A stretch of 64,000 nt of DNA from NCBI GenBank assembly GCA_011800155.1, contig CM022368.1, positions 3,224,001 to 3,288,000 on the forward strand, given 5' to 3'. Under the pieces are notes generated by a model. That model did not search any database. It was not told the DNA's origin and saw nothing but the letters and a program-made list of their open reading frames with translations. Origin of the DNA: Flammulina velutipes. Taxonomy: Eukaryota; Basidiomycota; Agaricomycetes; Agaricales; Physalacriaceae. The position numbers were made by a program, and so were the translations under genes. Below are positions 45,445 to 56,452 of this stretch, piece by piece. The stretch's first letter is position 1. Each line of letters opens with the position of its first letter.

Positions 45445-46144
45445 TGAAGGGGGGTAATTACGTATATATTTTGCACCATTTCAGAAAAGGACAGCAGGTC
45501 TGTCTACTGAATAGTTTTGAATACATCTTATTATTAAAGGGAGATGGGACCCGAGTAACAGCGGACCCGGGTGTCAAATGTTTAAACAACTGTGGCGGGA
45601 ACCCGTCATCGACCTGTTAACACTTCAGCTGCCCTCGGGGCACCATTTCCTCAACACTGAATATATCTTTATGCATACAGGTAACATCTTTCCTGGTCAA
45701 TTTTGGTGAGATAGAAGTATAAGCATGAGTAGACAATTGCGTGTACTACAACATCAGGAAAGGATTTAAAACATCACACAGACGATGTCCAAAGCCAGAG
45801 CGACGTACTGTGGTTTATGTAACGTGCACGGGAGGATAAAATATAGCATGGACAATTTCACGGGTAATATTCAAGTACAAGTGTGAATGGATCCACCGGG
45901 GTACGGGATAGTCCGACCTAAATACTACTCTCTGACGCTCCCTAAGATCTAAATTAGGTATGGGTGGGCATGGGCTGGCACGGGATAACTGTCACTGGAT
46001 TCATTACTTCTTCCACGGGGCTCGAGAGCACCCAGAGCGCCTTGGTGCCTATTGACACTCTTCTCAATTTCAGTAAGAGCCACGGGCTACACTGCTAGTT
46101 CTACAACAATTATGATGATGCCACACAACGCTTACAAATTACAT
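45445..46144. other. Intergenic, no gene seen
   Basis: Between the tRNA and the P450 stop. It contains a short symmetric GGGACCCGAGTAACAGCGGA-type sequence near 45545 and the probable P450 3' UTR. No coding or RNA gene recognised. Confidence 0.5.
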
Positions 46145-48103
46145 TTACATAGCAGCCATCTCTGCACTTTCCACGATATGCCTCACTTCTTCAAACCTCG
46201 GCTTCATCTCGCACTTGAATGGCAACGGATGAAGCACTACAAAATCCCCGTACCCCTTTGGACTGACGTCCGGCGGTTGTTCTTCCTCCGGAGATTTGCT
46301 AATCTCAAACGCCCATAGAAGCGAAGACACAGCAATAAACAGCGTGTTGAGAGCGAAGTAGCGCCCGGGACAGATGCGCCTACCAAAGCCAAAAGAACCC
46401 ATGGTCATCGGATGGGGTTCGGGATTGTCACCCAAGAATCGTTCTGGCTTGTACGCCTGGGCGTCCTTATAAATTTCCTCGTCATGCAGAATCGACCACG
46501 AGTTGCCGATAATGGTTGCTCCTAAATCGAAACATCAGCATATTGTCGGATATGCTCATAAAGAGGATCGTTACGCACCAGCCGGAATATAATATCCCTC
46601 ATACACGTCGTCCGCCACAGTTCCATGCGCAATCGCTAGTCCCGCCAATAATCAGTTAACTAGCACTGCAATCAAGAAGAGTAAACTCACGCAATGGATT
46701 GACCGGTCTCCATCTCAAGGCCTCCAGGACCACGGCACGAATATATGGTAAACGCTCTTGATCCTCAAACGTAGGCATTCTGTGTCTTCCCACAACAGCA
46801 TCCAGCTCCGCATGAGCTTTGGCTTGAACATCGGGATGATGGATCATCGCCAATATCGTGGAAAGTGCCGCCGCTACGGTCTGTCCAACGACAGATTCAA
46901 AACATGAATGACGATGCTGCAAAAATATGGACTAACCGTATCACCAGCAGCGCCAAACGCAATACCCGCGACATTCTTGGTCACTTCGTTAATCCTCTCC
47001 GCGCTAATACCATCTTCCTTCATTGTGTCCAAGTTCGTCGCGACGAAGGAGCGAGAGGCAATGCCATCTCCCTGTCCGTACGTTGAGATACAACATAATT
47101 AATGGAAGACCTGGGGCTCACCTCTGCTGCACGCTTCAGCGTACTCTCAAATGGTCCATTTCGTACAACATACAGATCCTCGCCGACTGTCTTCGCATGT
47201 CCACTTGAAGGCGCGAACGGGAACCATGCTAAAGAGTAGACTGTCAGGTTAAGAAAAAATGTGTAACCACCCATCACGTACGAGGCAGCCACCGCAAGAC
47301 AGGAATATAATCTACCATATGGCTTCCGAAAATGAAGGCTAACCCGACACCCCGAACGGCGCGGTCGATGAGCTCGACATATGGGTCATTGACAGGTTGT
47401 GCGCTGTAGCCGTAGATGATGCGCAAGATGATTGAACCAGCGTGGCTAGGGTATCATGTTCGTGAGAATATCCGCTGAAGGTATGTAAGAGAAACATACT
47501 GCCGAATATGGCTCATAAAACCCTCCGGAGAGTCTAGAAGGTGCTTGAGCAGTGTGACAGTCGCTGCTGCTTGGACAGGCTCGAGCGACGAGATACGCTT
47601 CTCATTAAAATGTTGGTGGAATGTCTTGCGATGTAATCTTTGAAATGATGAGCTAGAGGTGACCGAGCAGTAAGTAAGGAACGACTTTACCTCCAGTCAT
47701 CTGAGTACCTCATTGTGACCAGATTCCAGGACATGTTCATCAAGTTCAACATATGATGTGCTGCAGCAAAATCAGCGCTATGCTCGATGGAGTAGGCTTG
47801 GAAAGACTCACTTGGTCTGTCAGAATAATTGCTGCTCCTCTTTTCGAACAACTCATGCGCTGCGGCTGGGGAGTTTACCACGATGATGGTTTGACCCAGG
47901 ACATTGTACGACACGATATCGCCATAGATCTCGCGCCACTTGGTGTAGACCTGATAGACGTCGCGCGTTGGACGCTCAAAGAGATAGCCAACGATCGGAA
48001 AACCTCGAGGACCAGGGGGAAGTGGGAGGTATGTCCGACGCCGAAGGACAGAGACTACGAGCGTGAAGAAGAGGATACAAAGAAGAGCGGATGCGGTTTG
48101 CAT
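46145..48103 (-). CDS. Cytochrome P450 monooxygenase
   Basis: ER-anchored heme-thiolate oxidase; substrate unknown. The ATG at 48103 begins MQTASALLCILFFTLVVSVL, a single N-terminal membrane anchor, followed by the basic halt and proline hinge (LRRRTYLPLPPGPRGFPIVG). The I helix has NVAGIAFGAAGDTV, with AGDT in place of the usual AGxDT. The ExxR motif is in VVLEALRWRP, and the heme loop is FGFGRRICPGRYFALNTLF with the axial cysteine. Many introns, the largest near the middle. About 500 residues, in the range for agaricomycete clan members that open with LPPGPRG (for example CYP5144-like), but I cannot fix the subfamily. No oxidoreductase, terpene synthase or other cluster enzymes are adjacent. 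Confidence 0.9.
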
Positions 48104-49549
48104 ACTGTCAGGAAGAACACCAGCTCTAGTCCTGGTTTGTTTTTATACCTGGTCATCTGCTTCATTTGAATTCAGAATCTTAGTCTTCGGAGATGTCGTG
48201 ATGATGATACCGAATTCAATAGGCAGCGTGTCAATGAGTGGACCTGAGCACCATCAGACACTTGTCGGCAAATGCGGTGAGATTCGTAGGAAGAAAGGAA
48301 CCTGGGAGAAGGACTGGAGCGTGTAATAACTCAAGATAGGAATTCCACGGGGGGAGTAAGCGTATATGATTCGATGCGGAGCCTCTGAGGCTAAAAGTGT
48401 GCATAGTACAACATTTCAGATGTCAGTCGCCCGCATTTATCGCCATTTAGTCTATGAGTCCACGATGCGCTTTAGATGTGGCCGACAAGTTCGAGGAGGT
48501 CGACTCCTTGTACCCTATAATGTCGAGCGCAAGTGAGTATAGACCTATCGTGTACCAGAGCCTGGATGGAACTATGAGAGTCTAAGACTGTTCATAACGG
48601 TTGAGCAAAAAGATGAACGAACGTTTTCCCCACGCTCCCCATCAATTTGAAGATATCCTATCACGCCTAGCGCAATTGGCGGGTCCGTTATCTTCCCGTG
48701 CTTAGCAGCCTTAGTTTTGCGCTACATCTCTCCAGAACGTTCCGGTGGAAAAACACGCTGCAAAGGTTCAGTGACCAGATCATTTTAATTAACAATGGTC
48801 TGCCTGCAGGTGCGTCGAGCCTGAATGACCTTGGTCTGTGGCGTTGGAATGACCAGAATCCGAGTGATACCATCTGGCAAAGTCGACGCTGCGTTCGCGG
48901 TAACCGGCCCACGTTTTCATGCTGTAATCCCTTTCGCGTCCGTAGCCGTCACTTCCTTGAAACATTCCTGATGCTCAAGGAGTGTCAATGCCAATGATCC
49001 GCTGGCATTGTTCACCATTTACCAAACACTTATCCATCGATCCTAGGGCTCCATCGATTCCAACAGCGAATGGTCGACCATTTGATATTCACCCGCCTAA
49101 GGCGGCGCCCTACGACTATTAGAGAGCACGACAACTGCTCAAGATGAAAGGTGCGCACTTTAAATGACAATTGGGGGGTAAGCGTTCGTCCGGTTCGCGG
49201 AGCTGCAGACGGCGCGTTTGAGCTTCGGACGAAATCATGTAATTCAACTGCGAAGCCGTCAGAGATTGGCGGAACTGCCGCACTAAGACTCACTTGCCAC
49301 CGTGCAAAGACACGCCTCTGGTATGACCATCGTCGAATCTGATTTTTGAGCGGCTCATTACCTGGGAGACTGGCGTTGCTGGAGACCCAAGTGATGCCTC
49401 ACTGATGTGCTGTGACTGTGGCTATTGGACGGGATTGGTAGATGACTTTGAACTGTCGCTCAAGCCGAAATGAAGAAGCAAAGCAATGGATGGATGGGTC
49501 TAGACAAAAGCATTATACATCTACAATTCTACTCGAGGGTCCAGTCGCT
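48104..49549. other. Longest gene-free stretch; one perfect hairpin
   Basis: About 1.4 kb between the P450 start and the MBF1 stop. Scattered open frames on both strands show no family match and no plausible exon chain. A perfect 8-bp inverted repeat with a 9-base loop (CAATGCCA at 48986-48993, TGGCATTG at 49003-49010) is the only clear structure. Confidence 0.5.
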
Positions 49550-50243
49550 TTATGACTTTTTGGGACCTCCAAGTTTCTCGCCGATGCCAGAGCCTATACA
49601 CGAACGTTAGGAACAACGTGGCAGCAGGCCGAATATAATAACGCACCGCGAAGCTTGATAGCAAGCACCCGTTCGAGCTTTCCGAGGATCTGGGGGTTTG
49701 GAACAGCCTTGCCGGACTCGTAATCCTGGAGCACCGATGGCTTTTCGTTGATCTTCTGTGCAACATCCTTCTGAGAGAGCTTCAATTCCATCCGTGCAGT
49801 TTGCATTGCCTACGTGGAAGGTCAAGGGTCATATACACGAGGAGAAAGTGAGGTGCTCACGCGACCGACAGAGGGCGCTATCTTTGTTGGAGGTGCAACC
49901 TCATTGTCGCGGTCGAGCTTGGCAATGCGTTGGTGATCAGTTCCTAAAGAGAGATGAGCAAGGAAGGGGAAGTAAAGTGGCAGGAGCGCACCTTGATGGG
50001 CTTTGTTGGCACCTCCGGTGGTCTTCTTGTCAGTCCCAACGACAGCACCAACTCGTCGAGCCTATGTAGATATGAGATCGAGTCCTCAAAGTCTAAGGAG
50101 GGAAAACAAACAGCTACGTGGCATTAGTTTGACTCGAAGAAGATACATTGAAGCGCACCATTCAAATCGGAATCTTTCTTGGTGACTTTAGCGACTGTGC
50201 GCCTCTGGCCGATAACAAGCTTGGTATCCCAGTCTTCACTCAT
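49550..50243 (-). CDS. MBF1: Multiprotein-bridging factor 1
   Basis: Coactivator that bridges TBP and bZIP activators (Gcn4 in yeast) and also acts at collided ribosomes. The ATG at 50243 gives [15 protein letters not shown], followed by spliced [20 protein letters not shown] and [19 protein letters not shown]. The conserved Cro/C1-type helix-turn-helix is [20 protein letters not shown] followed by [20 protein letters not shown]. The tail reads [11 protein letters not shown]. About 150 residues, the family size. The start and all exons follow the family alignment closely. Confidence 0.95.
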
Positions 50244-50445
50244 GTTGTTGATATTGCGGTTTGGTGGTTGTGGTGGTGGTGGTAATAGGGAAGGCCGTGC
50301 AGCGAGCTTAAGGTTAAAGGATGCGTCAGCCCAAGTCACGTTGACTCAACTCGGTGGCGTCGCACAGGATTACGTCACCATTGCGTGTGGCGCAGAATAC
50401 ATTGTGTCTAGGAATCAACTATACAAAACATGTGCTGTAGTCATA

Positions 50446-51963
50446 TTATGGCCAGTATCTCGGGACACTGAGAAGGGCTTTTACTCCCTCTTGTTTCAGA
50501 TCTACTCCATAACCAAAGCGGATATAAGCAGAACCCAAAGTCGCTCTGTCGCCCGAAACAACACGTCTCGACTGTATAACATCGATCAAGACGCGTTCAG
50601 GTTCCATTTCAGAGCATCCCACTGGTTGCTCATCATCAGGTGTTGTCCACTTGTCAATGTCCAAAGTGAGGGTGCGTAGGTACGGAAGGAAGGGTGGTTC
50701 TGACGTGTTATACTTGAGAAGGGACACTATGTCTCCGGCGTCGTTTTGATTTTCAAACCGAAGGGAAATTAGTCGTATCCCGGAGAAATTGACGAAGAAA
50801 TCCCGAGCGAACGGCTTGCTCTCCGACCAATTCCATAACCTGACAGTAAGAACAGACACCTTGCACCCAGAGCGCTGCAGGAACCTCTTGATTGTAGCAC
50901 CACTCGATTCAGTAAACGCGTAACCAAGAAGGGTAAGATTTTGGAGGGAAGGACAGAGGAGCCTAGGAATGAGAGATGGCCATCGACAGACGATGTTTCG
51001 GAGGTAGGGTAGGGTAATGGTTTGGGTGGACTGTTGGTTGAAAGAATAGGGTGTGATGTCTTCATACGAGATTAGTCGCGTAAAGAGTGGAAGTATTTGC
51101 CGAATGAGGACCACATCCGAGGGCTGGCGAATCTTCAAGTGCGTTATTTGACTATATGGGAAGATGAGGGTTTTGGCTGACGGTAGAACCTGATCTTGTG
51201 CGAACGATAACGTCAAATGAGTGAGCTTGGGCGCGCATTTCGAAAGGTCCAAGTACGTCTTTGGGGGAGCCGTTACCCGTCAAATATATAGCCCGAGATG
51301 TACCAAGTGGGGAAAATCGACCGTCTTTAGACAACACTCTTTAATGAGGTCGTTAATTGATCCTCCTTGAAGTTCAAGGGAAAAGAGGCGGGATTTATGT
51401 GGTTCAATAGCACGTGTGAATTCGGGAGAAAGAAATGTGCTCATCCAGACGTGTAATGGCACTTGCTGGGAATAATGGAGGACGTCTTCCAGTCGGTGTA
51501 CGATGCGCGCAATATCCTTGATTACAGGGCCATCCTCGGTGCACAAACTGAGGGATGACCAAAGGTTGGGACTGGACCGTGAAATTGCGCGCCATCTGCT
51601 GCAGACCTTGCCAAACAGCCAAGGGCCTTGTTCGACTCTGTAGATGAAAAGACGCTTGCCAATGGTGAAGGAGAAGATGAGAGTGAGGACTTCTGGGGGC
51701 AGATCATGGATAGGTGGGCAAATGCTTGTATGTTCGTTGACAGCCGCAAGTATGGAAACAGTGTCGGCTTCTGCGGCTTTGAGTTGGGCGCGTAGACTAA
51801 TAACCCTGTCACGAGAGTCTTTGAGCTCCTGCTTTAGAATAGCGATGTGGGCCTTCAGCTCCTTGCGACCTGAAGAGCCTTCCAAAAGGTATGAGGTTTT
51901 CCTAATGAGGTGACTGTAAGGAGAAGGTTTATCGCAAAGGCGCGTCGGAGACGTCGACTCTAT
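50446..51963 (-). pseudogene. Broken F-box protein gene, copy C
   Basis: Tandem copy of the intact gene at 52409-53926. Two lesions are visible. The codon aligned with the start of the intact copy is ATA (plus-strand TAT 51961-51963) instead of ATG, with no other in-frame ATG close by. An in-frame TGA at 51280-51282 interrupts the leucine-rich part, between HLGLYI and RVTAPPKTYLDLSKCAPKL. The frame is otherwise open on both sides: coiled coil (LKQELKDSRDRVISLRAQL), F-box core (HDLPPEVLTLIFSFTIGKR), VCSRWRAISRSSPNLWSSL, and the end LLSVPRYWP. Decay looks recent because no frameshift has accumulated. A truncated product from an internal or spliced start is possible. Confidence 0.75.
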
Positions 51964-52408
51964 GTGGGTCCCATTGTCTGTGGTATTGAGTCAGACCAAA
52001 TACAGATGTTTGAAGAGTGAGCTTGCCATTTTCATAGCGATCAGACATAGAGTGTTCTGCTTGTTGCTCAAAGGGTACCAGTGGTCGTGGTAGGTGGTTC
52101 TGGCCAAGTTAGGTATGTAAGTAATAGGATCCATAAATAACGTGACCGTTGACGACTGAATTTTGTGACAGTCCGAGTCTCTAGGAGACAAGAGGAGACA
52201 GCTACTTAGGAGACTCTGAGTCTCGAGAAATTATATTTCTCGTAGAGGGTGGTGAAGAGAGCAACAATTTCCAGCAACTAAAAGTCTTTTGAAGTACTTG
52301 GTGTCTTCGATGGGGTCGGAGGAAAGGCTCATTATTGATTACAGATTGAGAGAATTGTAGATCTAGTAATGTATGTACTAACCGTACTGTATACAGTGTA
52401 TAGTCATA
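51964..52408. other. Spacer between F-box copies; small inverted repeats
   Basis: Mostly duplicated upstream flank up to about 52115. Beyond that, a perfect 8-bp inverted repeat with a 3-base loop (CGAGAAATTATATTTCTCG, 52224-52242) follows several GAGTCTC/GAGAC motifs. No gene. Confidence 0.5.
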
Positions 52409-53926
52409 TCATGGCCAGTGTCTCGGAATAGCAAGAAGCGATTTCACTCCCTCTTGCTCAAGATCTACTTTGTGCCCAAACTTGATTTTAACGGAACGCA
52501 AAGTCCTCATTTCGTCCACAACAACACGTCTCGACTGTATGACATCGACCACGACACGTTCGGGCTCCGTACCAGAGCATTCCACTGACTGCTCACGATC
52601 AGGTCTTGAGCTGCACCACCCGTTGATTGTCACGTCGAGGGTCTTTAGGTGGGGAAGCAAAGGTGGCTCTGACGCGTTGTACGTGAGAAGGGACATGATA
52701 TCTCCGGCGTCGTATTGGTCTTTGAACTCCAAGAAGAGTATTTGTATCCTGGAGAAAATGAGCAGGAAATCCGGAACGAAGGACCTGCCCTCCAGCCCAA
52801 ATCCGAGAGCAAGTGTGTACACCTTGCATCTGGAGCGCCGGAAGAACTCCTTGATCGTTGCGCTACTTGCTTCGGTAAATGCGAAAACACCACAGAAGTC
52901 AAGACTGTTAAGCGAAGGACAGAGGAGTATAGGGATGAGAAATAGCCCTCGACACACAAGCTTTCGGAGGTAGGGCAGGGTAATGGGTTGGGCGGACTGT
53001 TCGTTGAAAGAATATGGTGTGGTGTCTTGATACCACAGGAGTTGTGTACAGAGTGGAAGAATATCCAGAATGCGAACCACATTCGAGAGTTGGTGAATAT
53101 CCAAGTGGGTTATTTGATTATACGGTAAGATCAGGGCCTTGGCTGGTAGAACGGCGTCGGGATCCCGTGTTAACCATAACTTCAAATCAGTGAGCTTAGG
53201 CGCACACTTCGAAAGGTCCATATACGTCCTTGAGCCGCCTGTCTTCGGTAACTCCCCCAAATCAAGTGTGAGATGCTTCAAGTTGGGAAAATCGACCATT
53301 GTCAGACAATGCTCCAGATGCCTAATTCCTCCTCCAAGTTGAAGGGAAAAGAGGCGGGATGCATGTGGTTCGAGAGCGCGTATGAGTTTCGGAGGACAAA
53401 ATGTGTTCATCCAGATATATAACGACGCTGGCTTCGAGTGCTCCAGGACAGCTTCCAATCGATGTACGATGCGCGTGCTATCCTTGATTACGAGGTCCTG
53501 CTGGATGTACAGACTGAAGGATGACCAAAGGTAGGGACTCGACCGTGAAATAGCGCGCCATCTGCTACAGACCTTTCCAAACAGCCAAGGACCTTCTTCG
53601 GCTTTGTAGATGGAAAAACGCTTGCCAATGGTGAAGGAGAAGATACGGGTGAGGATCTCTGGGGGCATGTCGTGGACAGGTGGGCAAATGCTCGTATGAT
53701 CATTGACAGCCGCAAGTATAGACGCGGCATCGGCTTCTGCGGAATCGAGTTGGGCGCGTAGGCTCGTAACTCTGTCACGAGAATCTTGGAGCTCTTGCTT
53801 TAGAATAGCGGTGTGAGCCTTCAGCTCCTGTCGACCTAAAGAACCTTCCAGAAGATACGAGGTTTTCCCAATGAGGTGGCTATAAGGCGAGGGTTTATCG
53901 CAAAGGCGCGGAAACGTCGGCTCCAT
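52409..53926 (-). CDS. F-box-like protein, copy D
   Basis: Intact single-exon gene of 505 residues, starting at the ATG at 53926 (MEPTFPRLCDKPSPYSHLIG). A coiled coil at about 40-80 (LKQELQDSRDRVTSLRAQLD) is followed by the F-box core (VHDMPPEILTRIFSFTIGKR), the box end (VCSRWRAISRSSPYLWSSFS) and leucine-rich segments (MVDFPNLKHLTLDLGELPKT, then MDLSKCAPKLTDLKLWLTRD). It ends LLAIPRHWP. Likely an SCF substrate receptor with unknown target, and in the same family as the two F-box genes near 16-20 kb (coiled coil, F-box and GPWLFGKVCSRWR all in the same order). Together they make four family members in the window, one dead. Confidence 0.8.
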   Translation of the reverse strand: MEPTFPRLCDKPSPYSHLIGKTSYLLEGSLGRQELKAHTAILKQELQDSRDRVTSLRAQLDSAEADAASILAAVNDHTSICPPVHDMPPEILTRIFSFTIGKRFSIYKAEEGPWLFGKVCSRWRAISRSSPYLWSSFSLYIQQDLVIKDSTRIVHRLEAVLEHSKPASLYIWMNTFCPPKLIRALEPHASRLFSLQLGGGIRHLEHCLTMVDFPNLKHLTLDLGELPKTGGSRTYMDLSKCAPKLTDLKLWLTRDPDAVLPAKALILPYNQITHLDIHQLSNVVRILDILPLCTQLLWYQDTTPYSFNEQSAQPITLPYLRKLVCRGLFLIPILLCPSLNSLDFCGVFAFTEASSATIKEFFRRSRCKVYTLALGFGLEGRSFVPDFLLIFSRIQILFLEFKDQYDAGDIMSLLTYNASEPPLLPHLKTLDVTINGWCSSRPDREQSVECSGTEPERVVVDVIQSRRVVVDEMRTLRSVKIKFGHKVDLEQEGVKSLLAIPRHWP

Positions 53927-54397
53927 GCGGGAACGGGCGTTTGCATTCAAATCTGGGGGAAGTCAGACCAGATACAGGTTGTTATATAGAGGGAATGCTT
54001 GCTGTTTTCAAAATGATCAAACAAAGAACCGTAGAATCGCCGTCTCAGCAAAGTTCGAAGGTGCCAGTGGTCGCTTGGTGGTCGCGGTAGGTCCTGGTAG
54101 GTCGTGGTTCTGGCAAAGTTGCGTGACAACGTGATCGTGTTTTACATAATTTTATCCACCGAAGTAACTTTGAAGGCCTTGACCTTGACGTCTGACCTTG
54201 ACCCATTTCTGATTTCAACTCTATGGTCTTCCAGCAATGCAATGAGCCGACCCACGGAGAGCTAATCAAAGTTGTCTATCACCTTACTAGTCTCGAACTG
54301 AGCGTCCTGAAGAAAGTATACATACAAACATCGAATGGAATGGTATCTCGACAGTACAGATTTCACATAGATAGCACGTAGGTAGTACCACAATCTC
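53927..54397. other. Intergenic, no gene seen
   Basis: Upstream flank of F-box copy D (shared with copy C up to about 54125), then the 3' flank of the gamma-tubulin gene. An open stretch here on the minus strand disappears once the last tubulin intron is spliced. Confidence 0.5.
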
Positions 54398-56237
54398 TCA
54401 TGCACCCTCCCCATCTGGACCTCCCTGCCAACGTAGTCAGTCAATCAAAACATGACAAACAAGAGAACAGAACTCACATAGTCAATATAATCCGCACTCT
54501 CACAAGCCTTATACTCCTTCAACAACTCGTCACAAGTCGCCCTACCATCTAAATAAGAACCCAGAAGGAACCTCAACTGAACAAACAACTCACCGAGCAT
54601 CATCAAACTCCTCTAACCCATTCTCAAACATCTTCTCCTTCTTGTATTGTTCCATGAACGCGTTACGTTTTTTCAGGCGGTCGAACTGGTCCAACATGCG
54701 CTTGAAGAGCTGGACTGCGCGTCAAGCAACGATCCGAAAGAAAAGGACGTAAGAAAAACTTACAGAGGCGATACTCGTATGGTTAGCTAGCATCAGGCCA
54801 CTAACGCGATGATTCGTAGCGATGTATGGTGATTTTCGTGTTGGTGCCACTTGTATTGAGGACGGACCCCATGGGATAAAGTTCGCGAGCTGTCGTTCCC
54901 GTATGCGCAAAAGGGATTGATGAACCTACGAAAACAATAAGAGCAGCGCCAGAGAAAAGTGAGGCTAATACTCACGTCCGTAGGATCCAAATCTCCTTGT
55001 ATAATGTTCAAAATTGAGATATAACATGCCGTCTTACTTGGTGTCGTTGAGACCATTCGATTCTTGGGTTGGAGGAGACGGCGCATCACGTCGAGAACGG
55101 TAGTTCTGCGTATCGTTTTCGCCTTATCGGAAATAAGTCGACGCACAGTCTGGATCGCATAACAAAACTCACTTGGTCTATTTGATCGCTTGAGAAAGGT
55201 GTGTAAGAGGTCATAAGGAAATGACAGCGCGGAGTGGGGATTAACGACGCGATAATGCCAACCAAGTCGTTGTACATCGGTCCTGGATATCGCAGTGTTT
55301 GGGTGCTCGCAGCCATGACTGTCGATACCTAGAAAAAGACATTCGTCGCGTCTTCAACAGATATATATCGTGCACGTACAAGTTGGTTAGTCTGGTCAAA
55401 GCTTGGTGTCTGCACATGCAGCCTATCGGCCACTATACGCGCGAGAGCACCGTTGTCCAGGACGACGACCGAGTCGGCGTGATTGACAAGTCGTTTCAAC
55501 GTTAAAAGAGAGTTGTAGGGCTGAACCACGACGTCGCCTTCTTGCGCGTTGGGGAAGACGCTGTACGTCTGTATGAGTTTCTTCGGGAATTTGTCGTTAA
55601 GCCGTTCCAGCAGGAACGATCCAAGACCTGAACCAGTACCGCCTGCTATTGAGTGCATAAGCATGAAGCCCTGTAGGATACATGAGTTGATTTGATATGC
55701 ACCAGATACCACTACGCACCTCCAGCGAGTCACTGCCCTCTGCTTCGCGGTCTATCATCTCCATCACCTCTTCATAAATCTTCTCGCCTGCAGAATATCC
55801 TTGTGCCCAGTTATTCCCTGCACCGCCACCATCCTTTGATACGAATATATTCTCCGGGTTGTACAAGTTCGCGTATGGGGAGGTGAGGATGTTATTTATG
55901 ACCTAGAAATCAAAGAATACATAGGATCAATTTCGTCAGGGATATAACAATATCAACCTACTTACTCGCGGTTCGAGGTCGACGAGGATAGCGCGGGGGA
56001 TGTAGTGCTCGTCGTCTGCTTGGTAGAAGAAGACGTCTTTGCGATCTCCGCCTTCGGTTGCCCATTCTTCAACGATGCCTTCTTTGCTGATCCCGTGTTC
56101 AGCGCATAGCCGTTGCCAGTAGACGGATCCCACTGCAGAAAATACGTTATTACCTGCGTAAATGTGCAGCAGAGAAAGTATTATTTACTTTGGTTGCCAC
56201 ATTGGCCCAGCTGTACGGTGACAATTTCCCTGGGCAT
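54398..56237 (-). CDS. Gamma-tubulin
   Basis: Core of the gamma-tubulin complex that nucleates microtubules at the spindle pole body. The ATG at 56237 gives [16 protein letters not shown]. Spliced exons give [80 protein letters not shown], the GTP-binding [49 protein letters not shown] and [20 protein letters not shown]. Next are [60 protein letters not shown] and [13 protein letters not shown]. The last intron joins this to GGPDGEGA and the TGA at 54398-54400. About 460 residues. The short acidic-glycine tail is typical for fungi. All nucleotide-binding loops are intact. Confidence 0.94.
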
Positions 56238-56452
56238 GGCGCGTAGTGGTGGTGTGAAGACGCGTGGTGTGATGCGTCACGCACGCGCTGTGTCACGAAT
56301 ACACTAGGATTCTCAGATTTCTACCTTACAATGCTTCCATAGAAATAGAACATGTAGTACAACTACTACCGTACGCGTAGTATATAACTATATTGTCCCT
56401 AAAAGTCCCAAAGTCCATGTTTATTACAGATGTCCGAATGGTATCAATGTCT

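Larger units (their letters stand above)
50435..54125. repeat. Tandem duplication carrying two F-box genes
   Basis: Direct units at about 50435-52115 and 52398-54125. Shared edges include TAGTCATATTATGGCCAGT versus TAGTCATATCATGGCCAGT at the 3' ends. CCAGTGGTCG.GGTAGGT-like sequence is shared upstream of both starts. The unit nearest MBF1 is broken (see the pseudogene). Confidence 0.85.

Noticed and set aside
46145..48103. Possibility that the P450 belongs to a secondary-metabolite cluster
   Set aside because: Neighbours are a tRNA, KRR1, MBF1 and F-box genes; no backbone synthase, transporter pair or regulator is adjacent.
48688..48997. Open frames on both strands upstream of the P450
   Set aside because: No recognisable domains, conflicting frames, and no splice chain that extends either one.
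54262..54444. Alternative longer C-terminus for gamma-tubulin read straight through the last intron region
   Set aside because: It lacks the family tail. Using the GTGAGT donor and GGCAG acceptor gives [13 protein letters not shown] and a stop, matching normal gamma-tubulin length.
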